This document shows positions 1 through 7,488 of a stretch of DNA of 23,372 nt, in pieces. The DNA is taken from the IMG/VR virus record IMGVR_UViG_3300027896_000228, positions 1 to 23,372 of that record. One strand, written 5' to 3'. Numbering within the stretch: the first letter of the stretch is position 1; the number at the start of each line of letters is the position of its first letter. The notes below the pieces were generated by a model. That model was not told the DNA's origin, did not search any database, and was given only the letters and a program-made list of their open reading frames with translations. Source of the stretch: a virus. Position numbers and translations under genes: made by a program.

Positions 1-369
1 GAAAACGCTCGCCTCAAGCGCGATGTCCCGGCCGCTATAGCCGCAAATCCCGCTGTCAAAGCGCTCATAGACAACTTCGAACTCCGATGCGCTAATTACG
101 ATTCCCAAATCCTCACTCTCAATCAGGCTGTCGCCAAGCGTGACGCTCAAATCGAAGACTTTAGCGTAGAAGCTATAGCGCTTAAGTACCAGCGCAACAC
201 ATACGAGAAGATGTTCGGCGATGAGCATCAGCTCCGTCTTGCCAGCGATTCGCTCCGCCTCGGGCTGGAGAAGAGGCTTAACACTAACAATTTTTGGTCA
301 TGGATAGGCAAAGGGGCTCTTGCCGCAGGGGGTGGTTTAGTAATCTATCTTGCAACGAGGAAGAAATGA
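1..369 (+). CDS. Partial coiled-coil protein with C-terminal membrane segment
   Basis: The reading frame is open from the first base to TGA at 367-369, giving the last 122 residues of a protein whose start lies left of the window. The visible part is highly charged and helical, with heptad-like spacing suggesting a coiled coil. It ends in a short hydrophobic stretch (WIGKGALAAGGGLVIYLA) followed by a basic ATRKK tail, which looks like a C-terminal membrane anchor. The next gene starts inside its stop codon (ATGA), so the two are translationally coupled. Small membrane proteins just before terminase genes are sometimes holins or spanins, but no family-specific motif is visible and the function is unassigned. 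Confidence is high that it is coding and low on role. Confidence 0.7.
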   Translation, partial: ENARLKRDVPAAIAANPAVKALIDNFELRCANYDSQILTLNQAVAKRDAQIEDFSVEAIALKYQRNTYEKMFGDEHQLRLASDSLRLGLEKRLNTNNFWSWIGKGALAAGGGLVIYLATRKK

Positions 370-716
370 ACGACCAAAAAATCATCACCGAGCCTCCTAA
401 GTTACTCGTCGCCGTCGCTATCGCGCTTCTCACCTTCTACACCGGTATCGTCATCTATCTCGTATACTCTGTCCGAGACCTCGGCCAGCGTATATCATCT
501 CTCGAGCAGTCCCAAGCATTCGATGTTAAGTTCGAAGAGAAGGTCGATTCCTTAGTGAAATCAGGCGCGGCGGACAGTCAGCTCCTGAGGGATATCCAAG
601 TCACCATGACGGAGATGAAGGATAACCAAAAGCGTATCGAAAACAAAATCGATTCCCACGTTACAGAAAGCGCAAAGCGCTCGCCCGAATCTCAACAGGA
701 AAAAGATTACAAGTGA
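366..716 (+). CDS. Small membrane protein, N-terminal TM plus coiled coil (possible lysis or virion accessory protein)
   Basis: This is a 116-residue protein. The start is ATG 366, not an upstream in-frame ATG at 294, because GAGG at 357-360 sits 5 nt before it and it overlaps the previous stop (ATGA). About 12 residues precede one strong membrane helix (residues about 13-37, LLVAVAIALLTFYTGIVIYL). A long charged amphipathic segment follows, predicted as coiled coil, to a lysine-rich C-terminus. One N-terminal TM followed by a coiled coil is the layout of inner-membrane spanins and of some holin-like proteins, so a lysis role is possible. There is no sequence motif to prove it and no endolysin in the window. 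It mirrors the preceding protein, which has the coil first and the membrane segment last. Confidence 0.75.
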   Translation: MNDQKIITEPPKLLVAVAIALLTFYTGIVIYLVYSVRDLGQRISSLEQSQAFDVKFEEKVDSLVKSGAADSQLLRDIQVTMTEMKDNQKRIENKIDSHVTESAKRSPESQQEKDYK

Positions 717-1249
717 ATGACAAGTTAACGGCTCGCCAAAAACTCTTTGTCCAAGAGTACCTTGTAGACCTGAATGGTAGACAAGCCGCTATCAGAGCTA
801 AGTACTCTCCTAATTGTGCTGATATCCAAGCCTGTGCTAATCTTGGATTACCTAAGATACAAGCCGCAATCAAGGCTGGGATGAGCGAACGCGCTAAGGC
901 TACAGGGATAACTCAGGAGCGTGTCGTCCTCGAGCTGGCTATAGTAGCATTCTCCGACCTCCAGGATTTCATTGTAATCGACAAAGACACTGGCGCGATA
1001 AGGGCTAAGGGATTCGAAGAGATGCCGCCCACGGCTAGCCGGGCCCTGTCAGCCATCAACGAGGACCGTGCTATCAAGGAATCGTCCGATGGCAAAGAGG
1101 TCGTCATCTTCGACAAGGTCAACTTCAAGATGCACGACAAGCTGAGGGCGCTAGAGTTGCTTGGCAAGCACCTCGGCATGTTCAAGGAAGGCGGGCCGGC
1201 GCTTACAATAGACAACCACCTGACCATCGAGGTTATTAAGACGCGATGA
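713..1249 (+). CDS. terS: Terminase small subunit
   Basis: This 178-residue protein recognises phage DNA and hands it to the large terminase. The N-terminus has the typical small-terminase opening (LTARQKLFVQEYLVDLNGRQAAIRA), a helix-turn-helix-type DNA-binding region over residues about 1-60. The middle contains the family-typical VLELAIVAFSDLQDF segment. The C-terminal part (HDKLRALELLGKHLGMFK) is the usual oligomerisation/large-subunit end of the Terminase_2 type. It begins with GTG 713 overlapping the TGA of the gene before (GTGA); an AGGA lies about 12 nt upstream, so coupling probably matters more than the SD. It sits one gene before the large subunit, as expected. Confidence 0.92.
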   Translation: MNDKLTARQKLFVQEYLVDLNGRQAAIRAKYSPNCADIQACANLGLPKIQAAIKAGMSERAKATGITQERVVLELAIVAFSDLQDFIVIDKDTGAIRAKGFEEMPPTASRALSAINEDRAIKESSDGKEVVIFDKVNFKMHDKLRALELLGKHLGMFKEGGPALTIDNHLTIEVIKTR

Positions 1250-1665
1250 GAAAAGGCGAAAAAACGGTAGCCATCGTCATGGTTCTCGTGTTTTCCATGT
1301 TTCTCATGGCTTCCTCTGGCGCAGGCGCTACAAAGCTCGAGAATACGGCCAAGGTTACGCTATCGATTACGCTTGTTGGCCTAGGCGTCGCTGATACAGC
1401 GCTTTCGATTTACGGCACCTCTCACTATGGACTAGTAGAGTCCAACACCCTCCTGAGGCCTCTGTTCGAGAAGCGCCACTATGCGGCCATATGGGCCATA
1501 GAGTTCGCCGGGACAGCGGCCCTCCTTACAGCCTGCCTTGTGTTGACGGCCCAGAAGAGCCGGGCTCCTCGTATAGTCGGATATGCCTTATTCGGAGCGG
1601 CCGTGGTCGCCCGTGGTCTTATTGTGGCTTCGAACGCCCGTCTTAACCATAGAGGCGGAAGATGA
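1246..1665 (+). CDS. Small multi-pass membrane protein between the terminase genes
   Basis: This is a 139-residue protein. It opens with basic residues and a hydrophobic stretch ending in an Ala/Gly-rich region (AIVMVLVFSMFLMASSGAGA), compatible with a signal peptide or first membrane helix. Two or three further hydrophobic segments follow (about residues 38-55, 80-104 and 108-128). The motif D-T-x-L-S-I-Y-x(5)-G-L-V-E-S-N-T-L resembles the D...T...G..E.NPL pattern of DUF5658-like small membrane proteins; this match is from memory and is weak. It overlaps the small terminase gene (ATGA, 1246-1249) and the large terminase gene (ATGA, 1662-1665), so it is co-translated with the packaging genes. 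Its function is unknown; a holin or superinfection-related role is possible but unsupported. Confidence 0.75.
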   Translation: MRKGEKTVAIVMVLVFSMFLMASSGAGATKLENTAKVTLSITLVGLGVADTALSIYGTSHYGLVESNTLLRPLFEKRHYAAIWAIEFAGTAALLTACLVLTAQKSRAPRIVGYALFGAAVVARGLIVASNARLNHRGGR

Positions 1666-2915
1666 AGATAGTCCTTAGCGACAGTTTCGAGCCTTTGCTC
1701 GAGTGCAAGTCCCGATATCTTGTGCTCTGTGGGGGGCGAGGCTCGGGCAAGTCCGAGTTCGCCGCTAGGAAGGTCTTCTATCGTTGTATGACAGAGGGTC
1801 GGCATCGCTTCCTCGTGATGCGCAAGGTCCGGGTCACGCTAGCGGACAGCGTCATCCTGGTCATGCGTAGAGTTCTTGCGGAGAACAATGTCATCCATGA
1901 CTACAATAAGAGCGATAGGAAGATAACCTTCGCCGGCCCGAAGGGGATGAGTGAAATAGTCTTCGAGGGCCTAGACGACCCAGAGAAGATTAAGAGTATC
2001 GCAGGCATAACTTCCATATGGATTGAGGAGGCCACGGAGTTCTCGAAGGAAGACTTCTTAAAACTCGACCTTTGCCTCCGAGAGCCTGGGCCTTCATACC
2101 ACCAGATAATGCTATCGTTCAATCCTCAAGAGGCGGAGGCCAGGTGGCTCAAGGACCGTTTCTTCGGGGCCGAGCCCTATCCAGATTCGACCGTTCATCG
2201 TTCTACCATAGACGACAATCCGCTGAAGGTACTCCAGCCATCGACATGGCAGGCTTATTGCGGAACTCTGGATGCACTAAGAGGCCAGGACGAAGCACTA
2301 TGGAAGATATCGCGGCTAGGGGAATGGGCATCGCGCTCGGGTCAGATTTACAACTGGGACGTTCAGACGTTGCCTCCTCCTGTCAAGGTCAAGAATGAGA
2401 AAGGCGAAGAGATTGAGGTCCTCCCATTCGACGAGATTTGGTGCGGAGGCGACTTCGGATATTCCGTGGACGAGGCGGCCGTTGCTCGCATCTATCGCAA
2501 GGCCGATGAGTTCTGGGTCCAGGAAGTCCTATATCAGAAGGACTTAACGAACCAAGAACTCGGGGCGGAGATGAAGGCCAGGGGGATTAACGGCGAGGCC
2601 GTATACTTCGATTCCGCAGAGCCTAAGTCCATCGCAGAGCTGAAGAAGCTAGGATTGAACATCCGGCCGGCCGACAAGGGGCCAGACAGCGTCCGGGCGG
2701 GTATCGATTTCATCAAGGGCAAGAAGGTCCACATAGTCCAGGGCTCTAGCAATATCCTGAAAGAGATGAACAGCTATTGTTGGCGGAAGGACAAGTCAGG
2801 AGAGAGCCTTCCAGAGCCTGTCGCGGCGTTCAACCACTTGATGGACGCGATTCGCTATGGGATAGCGACACATTGCATGCGTCCTCCATGTTCTATTGGA
2901 TACGAGGCTAACTAA
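1662..2915 (+). CDS. terL: Terminase large subunit (ATPase and nuclease)
   Basis: This 417-residue protein is the DNA-packaging motor and headful/end-cutting nuclease. The N-terminal ATPase shows Walker A GGRGSGKS (residues 24-31) and Walker B IWIEEATEF (about 119-127, with Glu122/Glu123 as acidic residues). The C-terminal RNase H-like nuclease shows GGDFGYSVDEAAV (Asp264), VYFDSAEP (Asp317) and NHLMDAIRYG (Asp395), the usual metal-binding acidic triad. Length and motif spacing fit the PBSX/Terminase_3/6 type. The start is ATG 1662, overlapping the TGA of the membrane protein gene. It ends in TAA at 2913-2915, one base before the portal start, so packaging and portal are one translational unit. 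Confidence 0.96.
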   Translation: MKIVLSDSFEPLLECKSRYLVLCGGRGSGKSEFAARKVFYRCMTEGRHRFLVMRKVRVTLADSVILVMRRVLAENNVIHDYNKSDRKITFAGPKGMSEIVFEGLDDPEKIKSIAGITSIWIEEATEFSKEDFLKLDLCLREPGPSYHQIMLSFNPQEAEARWLKDRFFGAEPYPDSTVHRSTIDDNPLKVLQPSTWQAYCGTLDALRGQDEALWKISRLGEWASRSGQIYNWDVQTLPPPVKVKNEKGEEIEVLPFDEIWCGGDFGYSVDEAAVARIYRKADEFWVQEVLYQKDLTNQELGAEMKARGINGEAVYFDSAEPKSIAELKKLGLNIRPADKGPDSVRAGIDFIKGKKVHIVQGSSNILKEMNSYCWRKDKSGESLPEPVAAFNHLMDAIRYGIATHCMRPPCSIGYEAN

Positions 2916-2916
2916 G

Positions 2917-5091
2917 ATGGGAATCATCGACCGTTACCTAGAGCGCAGGGGATTCGTGAGGGCGGAGCCGGATTACAAGAGCAAAGCGGCCGGCTTCATG
3001 GACTTGGAGACCAGCACCTATCCAGACGGCCGGCCGGACGCGGAGAAAATCTATGACTATCCGCAATTCATCCAGGCCTACCGTTCTCTGCCATGGCTCT
3101 ATGCGGCGGCTACGGCGCTAGCGATTGCTTGCGTCAAGCCTGAGTTGAAGGTCTATCGCGAGGTCAAGGACAAGAACGGCGTCCACCAGGAAGAGGTCGA
3201 AGGCGAGGACATTAATCGGCTAATCGAACTACCGAACGCGCAGACCAGCTATCACGAACTCTTGCAAATCACAGTCGTCAACCTGTGGCTGATGGGCAAC
3301 CACTACTGGAACCTCGTCGGCACTCAGGAGAAGGCGAAGATTACGAAGGCTAATCCCCCGGTGGAGATTTGGTGGGTCAAGCCTGAGCAGGTATTCCCGA
3401 AAGCTGACAGGAATGGCTTAATCTACGGATACGAGTTCCAAGGGGCCTCGGGCCAGAAGCGGCTCCTGGACCCCTCGGAGATTGTCCACTTCAAGAAGGC
3501 TAATCCAGCTTCATACTTCCTGGGGATGGGAGTGATGGAGCCTTTGACTAACACAGCGGTCCTCGAGCTGAATGCTTCGACTTTCATGCGGCGCTACATG
3601 GAGAACGACGCTACTCCGCCGTATATCTTCGAGCATCCGGGCGACCCGACGCAGGAACAGAGGAAAGCGTTCTGGACGGCCTGGGACGAGCGCCACAAGG
3701 GGCCACGTCGGGCCGGCCGCGCCGGCATGGTCTGGGGTGGCATGAAGGTCACGAAGATAGGGGAGACTGTCAAGGATGCGCAATACAATGAACTCCGAAA
3801 GCAGAACCGCGAAGAGATTCTTGCGGCTATGGGAGTTCCGCCGTCGGTAGTCGGACTTCTCGAATACGCTAACTACTCCAACATGGAGGTCCAGCAGAAG
3901 AAGTTCTGGGAGGACGCCGTGATGCCGTGCCTCTCGCTCATCGCCGACAAAATGACCCTTAGGCTGGCTCCGCTATTCGATGAGCAGTACTGGTTTGAAT
4001 ACGATTACTCGAACATCCGCGCTTTGCAAGAGGACGAGGAGCATCGCGCTCGAGTGGCTGATTATCTCATAGGTTGCGGCGTGAAGACTCCTAACCAGGT
4101 CCGCCAGGAGATGTTCAACGAAGACCCTTATCCTGGGGGAGACCAGTATTTTATGAAGATGACTTACACGCCCATCGGAGTTGACCCGAATGGGATTACA
4201 GAGGAGGTCCCGGCCGGAGCCGCAAGCGCGGCGGCTGGCAAGGCTGTGGTAGCCAAGGATGGCGAAGAGGCCCCTAAAGAGGGCGGCTCATTCTGGACTC
4301 AGCGTGAGCGGAAAGAGGCGCTTTGGACGAACTGCGAGAAACGGCTCTCCGCTTCCACTCGCGCCTTCCAACCAAAGGTCGAAGGCTACCTAAGGGACCA
4401 GGCTAAGATGGTTAAGGAGAGGATTGCCTCAGCTAAGACGCCGGCGCATCTTCGGGCGGCCGATGTGTTCGACGTCAACGCTGAAGTGAAGAGGTTCAAG
4501 GCATTTGAATCTTTCTACAAGTCAGTGTTTGAGCGGGCGGGCGAGGCCGGCTACCATGCCACCAAAGGCAAGCTCTGGATTCCGCCCGAGGAGCGTCGCA
4601 TCAAGGACGAGGACACGTTCAACCCTACAGCAGAGCACTGGGCTAAGCTGAGTGCCCAAATCGATAAGTCGGCGCGTTTCTTCAACGAATCGACATGGGA
4701 TGTAGTCAAGCAGGGCCTCGAAACGGGCCTTGCAGAGAACATGACTACCGAAGAGATAGCGCAGACTATATGGCAGAGCCTTTCAGACAGGGCGGCTTGG
4801 GAGGCGCGTCGCATCGCCTCCACTGAGATGACGCGGACAGAGGGCTGGGGTCAGGTGGAAGGCTACAAGCAAAACGACCAAATCGAGATGAAAGGCTGGC
4901 TCTGCTCGATGCTTCCCACCTCGCGCGACGACCATATTGCCGCAGACGGGGAGGAAGTAGGACTGGATGAGGACTTCATCGTCCCTCCGAATGGGGGGTA
5001 CGCTATGGAATACCCTGGAGATGAGCGAGCGCCGGCCGAGGAGGTCTGCAACTGCCGGTGCTCTACATATCCAGTGGTCGGTTCTCTCTAA
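2917..5091 (+). CDS. Portal protein fused to MuF-like head morphogenesis domain
   Basis: This is a 724-residue protein. Residues about 1-430 are a HK97/lambda-family portal, the dodecameric ring through which DNA is pumped: N-terminal YPQFIQAYRSLPWLYAAATALA, then GNHYWNLVG, and the EILAAMGVPPSVVGL signature of this family. A charged linker follows (about 430-480). The C-terminal part (about residues 590-724) has the Mu gpF/SPP1 gp7-type pattern: ARRIASTEMTRT, then SRDDHIAADGEEV, then APAEEVCNCRC. MuF proteins are minor head proteins, normally encoded by a separate gene just after the portal gene. Start ATG 2917 is chosen over a TTG at 2896 inside terL because GAGG at 2904-2907 is well spaced. 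No separate MuF gene exists here, so the fusion probably serves both roles. Confidence 0.93.
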   Translation: MGIIDRYLERRGFVRAEPDYKSKAAGFMDLETSTYPDGRPDAEKIYDYPQFIQAYRSLPWLYAAATALAIACVKPELKVYREVKDKNGVHQEEVEGEDINRLIELPNAQTSYHELLQITVVNLWLMGNHYWNLVGTQEKAKITKANPPVEIWWVKPEQVFPKADRNGLIYGYEFQGASGQKRLLDPSEIVHFKKANPASYFLGMGVMEPLTNTAVLELNASTFMRRYMENDATPPYIFEHPGDPTQEQRKAFWTAWDERHKGPRRAGRAGMVWGGMKVTKIGETVKDAQYNELRKQNREEILAAMGVPPSVVGLLEYANYSNMEVQQKKFWEDAVMPCLSLIADKMTLRLAPLFDEQYWFEYDYSNIRALQEDEEHRARVADYLIGCGVKTPNQVRQEMFNEDPYPGGDQYFMKMTYTPIGVDPNGITEEVPAGAASAAAGKAVVAKDGEEAPKEGGSFWTQRERKEALWTNCEKRLSASTRAFQPKVEGYLRDQAKMVKERIASAKTPAHLRAADVFDVNAEVKRFKAFESFYKSVFERAGEAGYHATKGKLWIPPEERRIKDEDTFNPTAEHWAKLSAQIDKSARFFNESTWDVVKQGLETGLAENMTTEEIAQTIWQSLSDRAAWEARRIASTEMTRTEGWGQVEGYKQNDQIEMKGWLCSMLPTSRDDHIAADGEEVGLDEDFIVPPNGGYAMEYPGDERAPAEEVCNCRCSTYPVVGSL

Positions 5092-5102
5092 GGAGGAACA
5101 CC

Positions 5103-7478
5103 ATGGAACAGAGAGTTATCAAAGCGAATGAGATGCTCTTCCGCCGCCTCGCGCCGGAGGACGTTGTCATCCGCTCTATCGATGAGAAGACGAGGACCAT
5201 CTGGCACCCCGTCACGCGCGAGGTCAACGACAGGATGGGCGATATCGTCAGACTGGGAGGGGCGAACCTCGAAGAGTTCAAGAAAAAGCCTGGAGTGCTC
5301 TACGGGCACGACTATCGCTCCATGAATCCCATCCCTGTCATCGCCGAGAACGTCGGTTTCCAGGTCGAGGGCGACCGGCTAATAGCCGGGACACGCTTCC
5401 TCGACACCGGCACGCCGGGAATGAGCCAGCCTCTGAAGGACCTGGTCAATGACAACTGGATTCTCCAGAGTCAGAAACTCCTCGGCTGGAGCATCGGCTT
5501 CATGCCAACGAAGTGGGAGGCCATCAAGAACACAGATGGCCAGGTCACCGGCTTCGACTTTCAGGAGTGGAAGCTCTACGAATACAGCTCGGTCATCATC
5601 CCGGCGCACCAGGACGCCGTCAACGATGCCATCAAGGGCGGCCAGATTACTGGCGCGGTCAAGAAATACTTCGATATGTTGCCTGCCATCAAGTCCGAGC
5701 CGGAGCCCGAGGCTAAGGGTGTCATCCCCTATGCCAGTCACGGCACAGCGCCGGAGGGCGAGGCGTGGGACGCTGGCGCAGAGGTCGGGAAGGCCGACGT
5801 CAACCAGCTGAAGAAGATGTGCGCCTGGTTCGACTCGGCAAACCCCGATGTCAAGGGCTCCTACAAGCTCCCCCACCACAAGGCCGGCGACCTCAAGGCC
5901 GTGTGGCGCGGCGTAGCGGCCGCGATGGGCGCTCTGCTCGGGGCTAGGGGTGGCGTGAATATCCCTGACGCAGACCGCAAGGGTGTTTACAACCATCTCT
6001 CGAAGCATTACGACGAGTTCTCTAAGACTCCGCCCGAGTTCAAGGAATACGAGGACGAGGGCGAAGAGTTCATCGAACCTGAACCCCAGGTCGCGGCTCC
6101 CGGAGCCGTAGAGGATATACCAAAAGAAGAACCAAAATCTCAAGGAGGAAACAAAGTGCTTGACAAAATCTTTGACAAGCTCAACAAGGGCGAACCTCTC
6201 ACGTCCGATGAGAAGGAAGTCCTCGCCAAGTTCCGGCTGGCGCTGATGCCGGAAAAGGCCGCCGAGCCCATCCGCAAGCTCGAACTCACCGACGAGCCGC
6301 GCCGGGCCGATGTGCGCCCCATCTCCAAGTTCTACGGTGAGCAGAGGGGCGACCTCTTTGTCCCGCCCGACGACCCCAAGACCTACACGAGCGCCGAGAA
6401 GGAGCTCGTGGACTTCCTGGACAAAGCCTACATAGTCGGAGAGATTCTCCACAAGCCGGCTTCCCAGCTCAAGATGTGGACGAACTTCTTCGACCGCAAC
6501 AGCTCGTTGAAGAAGGCCCTGGCCGAAGCCACGTCCTCGGGCGGCGCGGAGTGGGTGCCGACCCTGCTATCGGCTAATCTCTACCAGCTCTTCTTCCTGA
6601 ATGCCATCGTGGCCTCGCTGTTCCAGGAAATCCCGATGCCGGGCAACCCCTATACCCTGCCCTACAGCTTCGACACAGATGCGGCCGACGGCTTCTACTA
6701 CGTGGCTGAGTCCACGTCGGACGAGCCGGGCAAGTCTCCGACCTCCAACGTCACGACCGGCAAGCTGACCCTCACGGCCCGCAAGCTGAAGAGGCGCATC
6801 CTCTTCTCCGAAGAGCTCCAGGAAGACAGTATCGTCCCGGTCATCTCGGTCCTGCAGAACCAAATCGTGATGGCGGCCGCACGTGCAATCGACAACGCCG
6901 TCATCAACGGCGACACCACGGCCACTCACCAGGACTCGAACGTCACCGACCCGAGGGATGTCCAGAAGGCGTGGATTGGCCTGCGCAAGTCCTGCCAGGC
7001 CGGCCAGAAGGTCGACTGCTCGACCTTCAACACGTCGAACCTCATGTCCATCCGCACGGCCATGTCCAAGTGGGGCATGGACCCGAGCCAACTGGCCTGG
7101 ATTCCCGGCCCGAAGACCTACAACAAGATGCTGGGCCTCACGGAAGTGTTGACGGTCGACAAGTTCGGCCCGAGCGCCGTCATCATCAAGGGCGAGCTCG
7201 CGGCCCTGCTCGGAGTGCCCATCGTCCCCTCCGAAAAGGTCAAGGAGAACCTAAACGCCTCCGGCGTCTACGACGGCACGACCACGACCAAGACCATCGG
7301 CCTCATCGTCAACAGGCTCGGCTTCATCGTGGGCACCAGGGGCACGGCGCGGGTGCGCATGGAAGAGGAAGGGGCCACGGACATCAACCAGCTCACCGTG
7401 AGCTTCCGCAAGGCGTTCACGGCGGTTTACGACACCAGCTCGTACCCGACCGTCGGACTGGCCTACAACATCAGCTAA
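5103..7478 (+). CDS. Prohead protease - accessory domain - major capsid protein fusion
   Basis: This is a single uninterrupted 791-codon frame from ATG 5103 (AAGGAGG at 5090-5096). An upstream ATG at 5058 inside the portal gene lacks a good RBS. Residues about 1-200 are a HK97-type prohead protease (S78/U35 family) with the catalytic His in LYGHDY (His69) and Ser in LGWSIGF (Ser130). Residues about 210-315 hold an accessory domain with KLPHHKAG and VWRGVAAAMGALLGARGG, seen in other phage proteases, role unknown to me. An acidic linker follows, then from residue 352 the capsid protein. In HK97 the protease and capsid genes are separate; here they share a frame. Full-length product may be minor, because a strong internal start (6156) lies at the capsid boundary. 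Confidence 0.9.
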   Translation: MEQRVIKANEMLFRRLAPEDVVIRSIDEKTRTIWHPVTREVNDRMGDIVRLGGANLEEFKKKPGVLYGHDYRSMNPIPVIAENVGFQVEGDRLIAGTRFLDTGTPGMSQPLKDLVNDNWILQSQKLLGWSIGFMPTKWEAIKNTDGQVTGFDFQEWKLYEYSSVIIPAHQDAVNDAIKGGQITGAVKKYFDMLPAIKSEPEPEAKGVIPYASHGTAPEGEAWDAGAEVGKADVNQLKKMCAWFDSANPDVKGSYKLPHHKAGDLKAVWRGVAAAMGALLGARGGVNIPDADRKGVYNHLSKHYDEFSKTPPEFKEYEDEGEEFIEPEPQVAAPGAVEDIPKEEPKSQGGNKVLDKIFDKLNKGEPLTSDEKEVLAKFRLALMPEKAAEPIRKLELTDEPRRADVRPISKFYGEQRGDLFVPPDDPKTYTSAEKELVDFLDKAYIVGEILHKPASQLKMWTNFFDRNSSLKKALAEATSSGGAEWVPTLLSANLYQLFFLNAIVASLFQEIPMPGNPYTLPYSFDTDAADGFYYVAESTSDEPGKSPTSNVTTGKLTLTARKLKRRILFSEELQEDSIVPVISVLQNQIVMAAARAIDNAVINGDTTATHQDSNVTDPRDVQKAWIGLRKSCQAGQKVDCSTFNTSNLMSIRTAMSKWGMDPSQLAWIPGPKTYNKMLGLTEVLTVDKFGPSAVIIKGELAALLGVPIVPSEKVKENLNASGVYDGTTTTKTIGLIVNRLGFIVGTRGTARVRMEEEGATDINQLTVSFRKAFTAVYDTSSYPTVGLAYNIS
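6142..6158 (+). promoter_or_regulatory. Internal ribosome binding site and GTG start for free capsid protein
   Basis: AAGGAGG at 6142-6148 is followed after 7 nt by GTG 6156, in frame. The surrounding bases (about 6115-6155) are much richer in A than the flanking GC-ending codons, which would keep the site single-stranded. In the protease frame the site encodes a Gly-Gly within a linker, so it can be kept without harming a folded domain. Confidence 0.8.
6156..7478 (+). CDS. Major capsid protein (HK97 fold), internal start
   Basis: This is a 440-residue product from GTG 6156, in frame with the protease fusion. The support is an AAGGAGG at 6142-6148 with 7 nt spacing inside a locally A-rich stretch of an otherwise GC-rich gene. 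The N-terminal about 100 residues are charged and helical (LDKIFDKLNKGEPLTSDEKE), like the delta/scaffold region that the HK97 protease removes. The rest follows HK97-fold capsid features: GAEWVPTLLSANLYQ, then FQEIPMPGNPYTLPY, then KLKRRILFSEEL of the spine-helix region, DNAVINGD, and a C-terminal FIVGTRGTARVRMEEEGATD. It forms the icosahedral shell. The strong start right at the domain boundary implies most capsid protein is made this way, without the protease part. Confidence 0.9.
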   Translation: MLDKIFDKLNKGEPLTSDEKEVLAKFRLALMPEKAAEPIRKLELTDEPRRADVRPISKFYGEQRGDLFVPPDDPKTYTSAEKELVDFLDKAYIVGEILHKPASQLKMWTNFFDRNSSLKKALAEATSSGGAEWVPTLLSANLYQLFFLNAIVASLFQEIPMPGNPYTLPYSFDTDAADGFYYVAESTSDEPGKSPTSNVTTGKLTLTARKLKRRILFSEELQEDSIVPVISVLQNQIVMAAARAIDNAVINGDTTATHQDSNVTDPRDVQKAWIGLRKSCQAGQKVDCSTFNTSNLMSIRTAMSKWGMDPSQLAWIPGPKTYNKMLGLTEVLTVDKFGPSAVIIKGELAALLGVPIVPSEKVKENLNASGVYDGTTTTKTIGLIVNRLGFIVGTRGTARVRMEEEGATDINQLTVSFRKAFTAVYDTSSYPTVGLAYNIS

Positions 7479-7488
7479 GGAGGGCATC

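Noticed and set aside
2896-2919. TTG 2896 as portal start
   Set aside because: It lies inside the large terminase gene; ATG 2917 directly after the terminase stop has a well-spaced GAGG.
5058-5105. ATG 5058 as start of the protease-capsid frame
   Set aside because: It overlaps the portal gene end without an RBS; ATG 5103 has a strong AAGGAGG and begins the protease sequence.
5379-6452. Long minus-strand frame (357 codons) opposite the protease-capsid gene
   Set aside because: It lies opposite a confident gene with strong C/G third-position bias, which creates such frames; the translation shows no domain pattern.
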